Shown here: piece after piece, positions 1 through 7,318 of the stretch | How positions within the stretch are numbered: position 1 is the stretch's first letter | How the letters are laid out: each line of letters starts with the position of its first letter | From: Chloroherpetonaceae bacterium | Lineage (GTDB): Bacteria; Bacteroidota; Chlorobiia; Chlorobiales; Chloroherpetonaceae | Direction: 5' to 3' | Length of the DNA stretch: 64,000 bases | Assembly (NCBI GenBank): GCA_028277445.1 | Contig: JANQGG010000054.1 | Coordinates: forward strand, 124,001-188,000 | The notes under the pieces: model-generated | Database searches by the model: none | What the model saw: only the letters and a program-made list of their open reading frames with translations | Told to the model about the DNA's origin: nothing | Program-made: the position numbers and the translations under genes

Positions 1-883
1 CGAGTATGTTAGCCAATGTTTGGGAAGCGATGTCTGCAGTTTCTGCAATACCAACTAAAAAATATTTAACCCATTGCTTCATGTCGTTTTTTGTTCGTAC
101 GAAAGTTAAGTTGTCGTAGTATAATCCTTTGTTTTTTTCGAAAAATGCAGAGAGGTATAACAATGGCTTAGTTAAAATCTTTTTATCCATTAAAAAAAGA
201 GTGATTAACAATCTACCAACTCTACCATTTCCATCTAAAAAAGGGTGTATTGTTTCGAATTGATAATGTGCAATGGCAATTTTTATTAGGTCAGGTACAT
301 TTATATCGTCGTTATGAATAAAATTTTCCAGATCGCCCATTAATTCGCCAACATAATCTTGGTGTGGAGGGACAAATGTTGCATCGGCCAGACTATTTCC
401 ACCAATCCAGTTTTGGCTTGATCGAAATTCTTCAGGTAGTTTATGTTCACCTCTTACACTATCTAATAAAATCCTATGAATATCCTTAAGAAGCCTAGAT
501 GAAATGGGTAATTCATTTAATTTTTCAATAGCGGTATTTAAGGATTTGATATAATTATTAACTTCTTTCCAGTCATTTTTTCGTTCTGGAGAAATATCAG
601 CCTCATCCATCAACGCTTCATCCATCTGTGTTTGGGTACCTTCGATTCTACTTGATATTACCGCTTCTTTTGTGACATGGAGCTGAATAAATAAATCGAT
701 ATTTGGAACCAGTTTAGAAAATGAATTGAGCTCGCCAAGTTTAATCGCCGCCTTTTCAATCAACAGATTTAACTTTGAGTCTTCCCATACCCACCTATCA
801 TTAATTTTGGTTGGCACAAAAAAATCATAACCAGTAAGGCTTTTTTGAAAATGACCGGATTGATATTTCTCAAGTTGTATCAT
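1..883 (-). CDS. Fic family AMP-transferase, 3' end outside window
   Basis: The gene starts with ATG at 883 and runs off the left edge, so about 294 N-terminal residues are visible. The Fic core motif HPFLDGNGRVGR is complete at about residues 213-224; its histidine is the catalytic base and the GNGR segment binds nucleotide phosphates in this family. An S-x-x-x-E-G motif (SSRIEG, about residues 77-82) matches the inhibitory helix of self-inhibited Fic proteins, here N-terminal to the Fic domain (class II arrangement). Such enzymes usually transfer AMP to a protein hydroxyl once the inhibitory glutamate is displaced. The target cannot be told from sequence. No antitoxin gene lies upstream, which fits an internally inhibited enzyme. 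Whether a C-terminal winged-helix domain follows cannot be seen. Confidence 0.9.
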   Translation of the reverse strand, partial: MIQLEKYQSGHFQKSLTGYDFFVPTKINDRWVWEDSKLNLLIEKAAIKLGELNSFSKLVPNIDLFIQLHVTKEAVISSRIEGTQTQMDEALMDEADISPERKNDWKEVNNYIKSLNTAIEKLNELPISSRLLKDIHRILLDSVRGEHKLPEEFRSSQNWIGGNSLADATFVPPHQDYVGELMGDLENFIHNDDINVPDLIKIAIAHYQFETIHPFLDGNGRVGRLLITLFLMDKKILTKPLLYLSAFFEKNKGLYYDNLTFVRTKNDMKQWVKYFLVGIAETADIASQTLANIL

Positions 884-921
884 GCTATTTTAACATGTCT
901 ATTAAAAGCACAATATAATAT

Positions 922-973
922 TTTATATCTCATGTAAACCGATTAATCTGAGATATAAATTTTTTTTATCTCA
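922..973. promoter_or_regulatory. Three TATCTCA boxes upstream of fic
   Basis: TTTATATCTCA (922-932) and its exact inverse TGAGATATAAA (949-959) form an 11-bp inverted repeat, followed by eight T and then a third box, TTATCTCA (966-973), in direct orientation. The cluster lies 40-90 bp upstream of the fic start. It could be an operator array. It could also be a plus-strand hairpin with a T tract, although no plus-strand gene ends here. The role is inferred. Confidence 0.35.
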
Positions 974-1000
974 GGTTAATGAAAGAAATTATAATTTAAG

Positions 1001-1849
1001 TCACTTCTCCACCATACTCACCCCAATATCGGCAGGTTTGCCAAAATAAGGCCAAGTGGTGACAATGAGCTCAGCCCCTGCTTTGGCGTATGCGCCGGCA
1101 TTTTCAGCATGGATACCACCTGCTGCTGCTATCTGCAAGTTCGGGTACTCTGTCTTTAAATCCTTAATAATCGGGGCTAATTTTTCCGGGGTGAATTTAT
1201 CAAATTGTATAATATCAAAACCCAGTTTAGCCATTTGCATGGCTTCTTCTTCCGATTCGGCTTCAATCGCCAGTTTTTGCTCCATACACATTTGGCGAAG
1301 CTGAGGCATTTTTTCAGCGAGCGTTTCCAAGCCGCCGGAAAAGGTAAGATGATGCTTAAAAATAAGCACCGTTTCCGATAGCCCCAATCGATGAAGCATT
1401 CCGCCACCGGCAAGCACGCCTTTTACGGAAAGTTGTTTGGTGCCCGGAAACACTTTTCGTGTAGTCACTACGCTTGCTTTGGGATTAATGGCTTTTACCG
1501 CGCTAACCACGTGATGAGTTCGCGTGGCAATGCTGGAGGCGTACTCCAGAATGTTAAGCGAAACTTTCCACACCCGATGCAAGGCTTCGGCTGAACCTTC
1601 CACTTCTAAAAAGGTTTGATTTTTTTCCAAATGTGAACCGGATGGCAAGAAATCTATAACTCTGCAGCCGCATTTCTCAGCAATTTTTGCCGATTCTTCC
1701 GTGCCGCAAATAACGGTATCGTGACGTGTTTGGAAACGCATCATACCGGTTTTCTCTGAAATGCCAAGCGCCATTGTGGTAAGATCGTAATACGGAACAT
1801 CTTCCCGGATCAGATCATCTAACTGGCTATCTGTTAAAAAACATCTCAT
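1001..1849 (-). CDS. modD: ModD-like quinolinate phosphoribosyltransferase-family protein
   Basis: This 282-residue protein belongs to the nicotinate-nucleotide pyrophosphorylase fold, but its motifs are those of ModD rather than NadC: EDVPYYDLTT near the N-terminus (about 16-25), LEYASSIATRT (about 101-111) and TTRKVFPGTK (about 129-138). ModD proteins are usually found with molybdate transport genes and their reaction is not established. Here no mod gene is adjacent; meaB lies upstream on the same strand after about 260 bp. I start at ATG 1849 because the family N-terminus aligns there. The frame is open to a TTG at 1936, but the extra 29 residues look unrelated. A NadC-like role cannot be excluded from sequence alone. 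Confidence 0.75.
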   Translation of the reverse strand: MRCFLTDSQLDDLIREDVPYYDLTTMALGISEKTGMMRFQTRHDTVICGTEESAKIAEKCGCRVIDFLPSGSHLEKNQTFLEVEGSAEALHRVWKVSLNILEYASSIATRTHHVVSAVKAINPKASVVTTRKVFPGTKQLSVKGVLAGGGMLHRLGLSETVLIFKHHLTFSGGLETLAEKMPQLRQMCMEQKLAIEAESEEEAMQMAKLGFDIIQFDKFTPEKLAPIIKDLKTEYPNLQIAAAGGIHAENAGAYAKAGAELIVTTWPYFGKPADIGVSMVEK

Positions 1850-2113
1850 GGTATTCTGTAAAATTTGGTGGTTTTTAAAATGCAAAGCCGGTATAAAGGC
1901 GTCCGTATCGATGGCCTGTTGTTGAGATATAATCAATTTCTTTGGAGATCAATGTCAGCGTATAGCTTAATGATATGGAATTTAGTTGCCACATCACGCC
2001 GCTTTTCAAGCGCAAATGAAATGTGATGACGAGGAAAGAGCTACGCTTGAGCATGGCAAACAAGAAAACAGCTGAAACAAAAGCATGTGACAATAAACTT
2101 GAACATTGAAGGT

Positions 2114-3196
2114 TTAACTGAAATACATCGTAAGCAATTGCTCGGCAGCGCGATACGGGGTAAGCGCGCCGGCTAATACCTTTTTTTGGCATGCTTCATA
2201 TTCGGATTGAATCGCTCCGTGAGCATAAAAACGAGATTTTAATTCATTATTGATAATGTCATTGAGCCAGGTTTGCGCTTGATTTTGGCGCTTGGTTAAA
2301 AACAGCCCTTTTTCATTCATGAGTTGATGATGTTCGGCAATGATCTCCCAAATGTCTTCAATTCCCTCATTGGTATAAGATGAGCATGTCAGAACTTTAG
2401 GCGTCCATCCGGATCGGGATTTGGGAAAAAGGTGCAAGGCATGTTCATATTCCTGCTTGGCATGAAGCGACTTTTTATGATTATCCCCATCGGCTTTGGT
2501 GATGGCAATGGTATCGGCCATTTCCATAATGCCGCGTTTTATGCCCTGGAGCTCATCGCCCGCGCCGGAAAGCATCAAAAGCAAGAAAAAATCAACCATG
2601 GCATGCACGGCTGTTTCCGATTGACCGACCCCAACGGTTTCAACCAAAATGATCTCATAGCCGGCCGCTTCGCACAGGAGCATGGTTTCGCGGGTTTTAT
2701 GCGCTACCCCGCCAAGCGAACCGGCTGAAGGTGACGGGCGAATAAATGCGTTAGGATTAGCGCCCAGTTTTTCCATGCGGACTTTATCGCCAAGTATGCT
2801 GCCTTTCGAACGAGCGCTGCTCGGATCAACAGCCAGCACCGCTACTTTTTTCCCGCGCTCTATGAGCATGCTGCCAAACGATTCAATAAACGTGCTTTTT
2901 CCTACGCCGGGCACGCCGGTTATGCCAATACGAAGAGATTTTCCGGTACGGGGCAATACCGTGTTTAAAATATCCTGGGCAAGCTGCTGATGCGAGTGTG
3001 TGGTGCTTTCAATCAATGTAATGGCCTGCCCAAGCATTACACAGTCGCCTTTGAAAATGGCATCCACGTAATCCTGGCACGAGTAAGACGGGCGTTTTTT
3101 TCGCGGAAGCCCTTTTTTGTGGCGAGGGTTTATAGAGCCAGGCGAAGCTGCGCCTGGCATGACATTCAACGCGGATTTGTTGGGCTTTTCTGGCAA
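2114..3196 (-). CDS. meaB: Methylmalonyl-CoA mutase-associated GTPase MeaB/ArgK
   Basis: This is a G3E-family GTPase that loads and protects the adenosylcobalamin cofactor of methylmalonyl-CoA mutase. The Walker A motif GVPGVGKS is at residues 94-101, followed by AVDPSS, ILGDKVRM, ETVGVGQSE and the TKAD base-recognition motif. The length (360 residues) is slightly above typical because of an N-terminal extension. Family similarity begins near residue 40 (QDYVDAIFKGD), while residues 13 to about 25 are encoded by a REP-like palindrome. The start is therefore uncertain: ATG 3196 and ATG 3160 are both possible, and no internal ATG would keep the conserved N-terminal helix. The partner mutase genes lie 4-8 kb away on the same strand, separated by an unrelated surface-protein trio. 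Confidence 0.9.
   Translation of the reverse strand: MPEKPNKSALNVMPGAASPGSINPRHKKGLPRKKRPSYSCQDYVDAIFKGDCVMLGQAITLIESTTHSHQQLAQDILNTVLPRTGKSLRIGITGVPGVGKSTFIESFGSMLIERGKKVAVLAVDPSSARSKGSILGDKVRMEKLGANPNAFIRPSPSAGSLGGVAHKTRETMLLCEAAGYEIILVETVGVGQSETAVHAMVDFFLLLMLSGAGDELQGIKRGIMEMADTIAITKADGDNHKKSLHAKQEYEHALHLFPKSRSGWTPKVLTCSSYTNEGIEDIWEIIAEHHQLMNEKGLFLTKRQNQAQTWLNDIINNELKSRFYAHGAIQSEYEACQKKVLAGALTPYRAAEQLLTMYFS
3137..3158. repeat. REP-like palindrome inside meaB 5' region
   Basis: GCCAGGCG and CGCCTGGC form a perfect 8-bp stem around the hexaloop AAGCTG, followed by ATGACATT. A similar flank, ATGACATT, follows the palindrome at 58976-58998. The repeat lies within the meaB reading frame. Confidence 0.6.
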
Positions 3197-3448
3197 AATA
3201 GATTATTGCTAAAACCGTTTTCAATTTTTTGTTAAGTAATACTGAAGTTGTTATAGCATCTACAATGATGTTAAAATATCTTCAGCAAGCAAGGGGTTGC
3301 AATCCCTTGTTTATCCTGTTTTTTTTCCTTCAGCGTACTCTGTTCCAAAGAAAGATAGTAGAAAAATTTAATGTATGTTGATAAGAACAAAGTTTAATAT
3401 CATTTGTAAAAGTAATTTCAGCAAATATGAAAATGTTTTAATGAAATT

Positions 3449-4150
3449 TTACAAAAGAATTTTGAAGGCTAAATTGCCAGAAAAGTTTTTCCAATCCTGC
3501 AAAACGCCAAGAAGTTCTAGGCGATTAAATAAAATAAGTTCACTCCCAATGTTAATAACCTTGCTATCATGTTCAACCATTAATTTTATTTGGGGTAGAA
3601 ATGATGGGGTGAATGTTAAGCCGCCAAATAGTCCCTCAAATTGGTTATGTTTGAAATAATCAAAACCATACCCTAAAGTTAAACCTAGGCTGTTCTTGAC
3701 GATATTGAAATGTTTGGTTGCAACAGTATAAATTGCCCCAAAAAACGGGTTTTTTCTACCGCTTGTTGATAAGAAATCATGTGCGCCAAATACAAAAGAT
3801 GGAATGTGTTTATATTCTTTCAAAAGCTGAATGCGCGCTGAAAACATTCTATCAACCTGGAATGCTTTGCCTGGTACATTTAACGGCCCGCTATTTCTAA
3901 ATGCCATTTCAACAAAAGGAAGAAATGTAAGGTTTGCATAGTAGACCAATACATCACGATTATATTCCGCATGAAACACTTTTGCGTGATGATGATTGAG
4001 GTAACTAACCCCAAAAATAAGCGAGCCATCCTTCTGCATAACAGCCGAAGGGACATTCATTAGACCGGTTAGCCCAGTGAGAGTATGACTATAAACCGGT
4101 CTAATAATTAATAAACATGTAATTATTATGAGGGTTGTGATTTTATTCAC
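3449..4150 (-). CDS. YjbH-like outer-membrane protein, N-terminal half
   Basis: A 233-residue exported protein with a clean signal peptide (MNKITTLIIITCLLIIRPVYS). After cleavage the segment TGLTGLMNVPSAVMQKDG matches the start of YjbH/GfcD-type outer-membrane proteins linked to exopolysaccharide export, and alternating aromatic strands continue to a terminal beta-strand (NLAFKILL). I choose the GTG at 4150. AAGGAGG lies 5 nt upstream of it, whereas the ATG at 4165 would place that Shine-Dalgarno sequence inside the gene. The GTG overlaps the last codons of the upstream lipoprotein gene, so translation is probably coupled. The other half of YjbH is encoded two genes upstream. The identification comes from remembered family features, not a search. 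Confidence 0.65.
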   Translation of the reverse strand: MNKITTLIIITCLLIIRPVYSHTLTGLTGLMNVPSAVMQKDGSLIFGVSYLNHHHAKVFHAEYNRDVLVYYANLTFLPFVEMAFRNSGPLNVPGKAFQVDRMFSARIQLLKEYKHIPSFVFGAHDFLSTSGRKNPFFGAIYTVATKHFNIVKNSLGLTLGYGFDYFKHNQFEGLFGGLTFTPSFLPQIKLMVEHDSKVINIGSELILFNRLELLGVLQDWKNFSGNLAFKILL

Positions 4151-5462
4151 CGCCGCCTCCTTCATGGCAAGGACAATCCCATCCAGTTTGGCATTTTGAA
4201 TATTTAGTAACCCATATTAAGTTGGCTATCCTTTCCTCAACTTTAAAACCTGAAAACACATATTCAAACTCTAAAGATTCGTGAACCCATAAACCACATT
4301 TCATCCATTTATATATTTTTTTAGGGCTACAATTAATACATTCTGGGGCTGGCTCGATGTTAGGGCAACAAGTTAAAGTGTCATTCAAGGTTGTATTATG
4401 TCTGCCAATTTTACTTTTTTTACTAGAAAAAACATTTTCATTGTATGAAGTAGTAAATTCAGATTCGTTATTACAAATCCAAATAGATTTTGTTTTATAG
4501 AAATCAGGACGACTAGCTTCAATACTGTTTTGAGCCACAATATTTTTAAGCCATACTGGATTAATATTATCAGGTATTCCATTGGGATATGTTAAACTAT
4601 CTTGAACAATAATTTTACAATCTATAGGGGTTACAACTTCGGTATTATTAACTATAGGAGTTTCTTCAGTATATTGTCCTTGAACACCAATAGAATAAGT
4701 TGAAAAATGAGAAATATTTGCAGTGGCTTTTGTGCCGCTTTGATCTACAACTGCTGAATCTCCAGTATCTTCCCATTGCATGGTTTGATCGTTGAACAAC
4801 AGCAATGGTATAACTTCACCCTGATCTGACTGGAAAGGAAGCGGGAATTCCAATTGTCCATCTTGAGCTAACTCTAAACCGCTAGGTTCAAGGTTCACCG
4901 TGGCCATATTCAATAATCCGAGAGACGCCATAGGGGAGCGACCAGGCACATCATTTCCTTGGAGTGGCGTAACAGAAATATCCTCGGTTTCCGTTAATGC
5001 ATTTTGAGGAATAATTAATTGTATATGGTCATTGGGATTTAAAGACTCTGTCACTTCCGGAATAATTACATTTCCTCCTTCGGGGCCAATACTAACGGGC
5101 TCACGAGTTGGTATTAAAGAAATAAACGGTAATGCAGATAGTGTTTGTTTATTCGCATAAGTCATACCGCTAACAAAACCAGTTGCTTTTGTTGTAATAA
5201 CAAATGAGGTATCGGGTATAAGCTCTTCAGGAACTATAAGTGTAAATTTTCCCGTAACATCAGTGGTTTCTGTATTATTTAACATCTCTACTTCAGCAGA
5301 AGCAATTCCCTCACCGGTTTCTTCATTTACGACCATTCCCTCGATTGTAACTAATGAAGGGTCGGGATAATCATCGCAAGCTTGAAACGCTAAAAAACAA
5401 TTACATAGCGCTATGATAAATAGGACGTTAATTTTTTGTGCTGGACTAAAATTGATTTTCAT
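4143..5462 (-). CDS. Lipoprotein with carboxypeptidase-regulatory-like and ZU5-like domains and cysteine-rich tail
   Basis: The N-terminus carries a lipoprotein signal ending in LAFQAC (lipobox). Residues of about 38-110 resemble a carboxypeptidase regulatory-like beta-sandwich (VTIEGMVVNEETGEGIASAEV). Residues of about 115-260 contain SIGPEGGNVIIP and a segment ending ISHFSTYSIG, which resembles ZU5/GPS-proximal modules. The last 110 residues are unusually cysteine-rich (CCPNIEPAPECINC, CQTGWDCPCHEGGGGE), suggesting disulfides or metal binding. The start overlaps the stop of the upstream gene by ATGA. It sits between two YjbH halves, so a surface or outer-membrane role is likely, probably with them. 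The specific function is unknown. Confidence 0.65.
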   Translation of the reverse strand: MKINFSPAQKINVLFIIALCNCFLAFQACDDYPDPSLVTIEGMVVNEETGEGIASAEVEMLNNTETTDVTGKFTLIVPEELIPDTSFVITTKATGFVSGMTYANKQTLSALPFISLIPTREPVSIGPEGGNVIIPEVTESLNPNDHIQLIIPQNALTETEDISVTPLQGNDVPGRSPMASLGLLNMATVNLEPSGLELAQDGQLEFPLPFQSDQGEVIPLLLFNDQTMQWEDTGDSAVVDQSGTKATANISHFSTYSIGVQGQYTEETPIVNNTEVVTPIDCKIIVQDSLTYPNGIPDNINPVWLKNIVAQNSIEASRPDFYKTKSIWICNNESEFTTSYNENVFSSKKSKIGRHNTTLNDTLTCCPNIEPAPECINCSPKKIYKWMKCGLWVHESLEFEYVFSGFKVEERIANLIWVTKYSKCQTGWDCPCHEGGGGE

Positions 5463-6733
5463 CTTGTTAGGGATTTAAGTTTGAGAAGTTGTTTTTTTAT
5501 AAAGTTAGGGTTACTAAAATGCTCATATCGGTTTTCATTTGGCCGGGTTTCGTAATAACGACCAAGTGTGAACTCAGTTCCGGCATTATATTCCCAGTCA
5601 AAGTATTTGGGTAATTGTAGCCTGATTATTTTTGGACTGCCTCGATTTGAGGGAAAAATGGGTATTGCGAAATGAAATCCGCCATTTAGTTCGCCGCTAG
5701 TTTGCATGGCATAAAAACCAATAACGGTTTCATTAAAAAATCTGGATAAATCAGCGCGAATGCCTTGATCGCCATATAAGTATTTTCCATAGCTAAGATC
5801 AAAGCGCAGGTTATAGATGGGGGCGAAATAGCGTGTTTTTAAAAACCAAGTTATTGTATTAATGGAGGTTGTATACCATTTATTTTTACTAAACCAAGAT
5901 TTACCTGTAATACCAGTTTGAAATTCAACATCCAAAAAACCATCTAAAACCGGGTACAAAATGTTTAAGTCGCCGCCGAAACGGTGCGCATTAAAATTTC
6001 CAATGGTTGCTTTAGTAAAAATTGGACCGGGTAGGCGAAGTGATTGAGAAATAGTAAGAAAACCAGGGCGAACAAAATCGCCTTCGTTAGAATATTCCTT
6101 GTATTCATTAAAAACGGGTACAACACACTGGCCTGTAAACTTCATACCTTTCCAAAGCGAAAATTCCCATGCAGGCGCTAAATTAAACTGCGCCTCATAG
6201 AGCTGGCGCAAATAAACATTTCGTAATTTTATTTGAGGGTATAAAACTAAATCTGATTTGAAAATATGAGGATTTTTAGGTTTAATGTTTTTTAGATATT
6301 TCCAAGAATATGCAAGATCATAAGAGACAATTAAACTATCATCTATATTATGATGATTGAAATTAGACTGTCGGATTTTTACCCAATTATCTCTTGAAAT
6401 AATAACTAAAACTTTGGGGATGTCATGTTTTAGTGCATATAAATGAAATTCAATTCCTGAAAGACTGTTCTCTGAAATAATATCGAGTGCATTAGCTATA
6501 TCATTTGCATTCGAACGATATAAGCTATTTTCAATACTAGCGAAAATATGATTGTTATGTTTTGCAACGCGAACATTTTCAAAACCTTGGTTAACTAATG
6601 CTTCAGTAATATTATATGCTATTTCAGAGGCATAAAGCTTGTTAAGTACAAAAATTCTTGAAAGTATTATCCAAATATTTATTAGAAGAACAGTTGAAAT
6701 GAATTGTCTGTTAGGGAAACGTATAACGTTCAT
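5459..6733 (-). CDS. YjbH-like protein, middle and C-terminal part
   Basis: This 424-residue protein has an N-terminal hydrophobic segment likely acting as a signal or anchor. Residues of about 35-125 form an alternating alpha/beta region (NITEALVNQGFENVRVAKHNN) resembling the periplasmic middle part of YjbH. The remainder is beta-barrel-like, with NFNAHRFGGDLNILYPVLDG and GKYLYGDQGIRADLSRFFNE matching the C-terminal YjbH segments (MFGGAGAEVLYRP and GQYLAGDKG in the E. coli protein as I recall it). It has no N-terminal YjbH barrel; that part appears as a separate gene downstream. It is first in the trio, with ATGA overlap to the lipoprotein gene. The codons are visibly more AT-rich than in the mutase genes. 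Confidence 0.65.
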   Translation of the reverse strand: MNVIRFPNRQFISTVLLINIWIILSRIFVLNKLYASEIAYNITEALVNQGFENVRVAKHNNHIFASIENSLYRSNANDIANALDIISENSLSGIEFHLYALKHDIPKVLVIISRDNWVKIRQSNFNHHNIDDSLIVSYDLAYSWKYLKNIKPKNPHIFKSDLVLYPQIKLRNVYLRQLYEAQFNLAPAWEFSLWKGMKFTGQCVVPVFNEYKEYSNEGDFVRPGFLTISQSLRLPGPIFTKATIGNFNAHRFGGDLNILYPVLDGFLDVEFQTGITGKSWFSKNKWYTTSINTITWFLKTRYFAPIYNLRFDLSYGKYLYGDQGIRADLSRFFNETVIGFYAMQTSGELNGGFHFAIPIFPSNRGSPKIIRLQLPKYFDWEYNAGTEFTLGRYYETRPNENRYEHFSNPNFIKKQLLKLKSLTR

Positions 6734-6881
6734 AATTGGAGGAATTGATTATAAAAAATGAATAAAACAATAACAAAAAATGACTACTTCAAAAATCTTA
6801 TTAATCGTTGGTACATATCTATTGACTAATCAAAAATTCTTTGAAGTACTTATTGACATAACAGATCATCGCTGCATTCAA

Positions 6882-6963
6882 CTATGACTAAAATGAACTC
6901 TTCTAATACTTTTATTGCATAATGAGAAATTTCATTTCTTATTATTAAAAAATTTTAGTCATA
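6882..6963. repeat. 12-bp inverted repeat around a nested hairpin
   Basis: TATGACTAAAAT (6882-6893) is the exact inverse of ATTTTAGTCATA (6952-6963). Between them AGAAAT and ATTTCT can form a second stem. The structure lies upstream of the surface trio and downstream of the mutase genes, so it could be a 5' UTR element or a termination structure. Confidence 0.4.
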
Positions 6964-7047
6964 AAACGAGTATGAATAATGTTTTGAATCAAGAAGCACA
7001 TAGTAAAATCAATAGGGCGTAGAAGGGTAAGTAATTATTATTGATTA

Positions 7048-7084
7048 GGGTGGTTGGGTAATTAATTAGGGTTTGGGTGGAGGG
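7048..7084 (+). other. Possible G-quadruplex run
   Basis: Five GGG tracts occur at 7048, 7056, 7069, 7075 and 7082 with short loops, in otherwise AT-rich DNA. The segment GGGTTTGGGTGGAGGG is the densest part. Nothing else explains this base composition. Confidence 0.35.
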
Positions 7085-7318
7085 TTTATATGAAAATAAC
7101 TACATAAAACTTACAAAAATAGAAAGAATAATTACCTATGATTCATCGAAAAGCAGAACAGAAGACTTAATAAATTTTACGTAAAATAGTAAAACTGAAA
7201 AATAATGCTATATCCTTTAGCAAATATTAGTATTGTTATTATACCCTCATTTGTATAATGAAGAAAATAAAATTGATTTTGCTCCTTCATCTCTTAAGAG
7301 TGAGAAGGTATAGAAAAC

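Larger units (their letters stand above)
6734..7318. other. 585-bp AT-rich intergenic region
   Basis: No credible gene is seen. The region must hold the promoter of the minus-strand surface trio and the end of the mutase transcript. A purine-rich GGAGGAAT-type sequence occurs near 6737-6744 on the plus strand only. Two structures stand out and are listed separately: a long inverted repeat at 6882-6963 and a G-rich run at 7048-7084. Confidence 0.5.
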
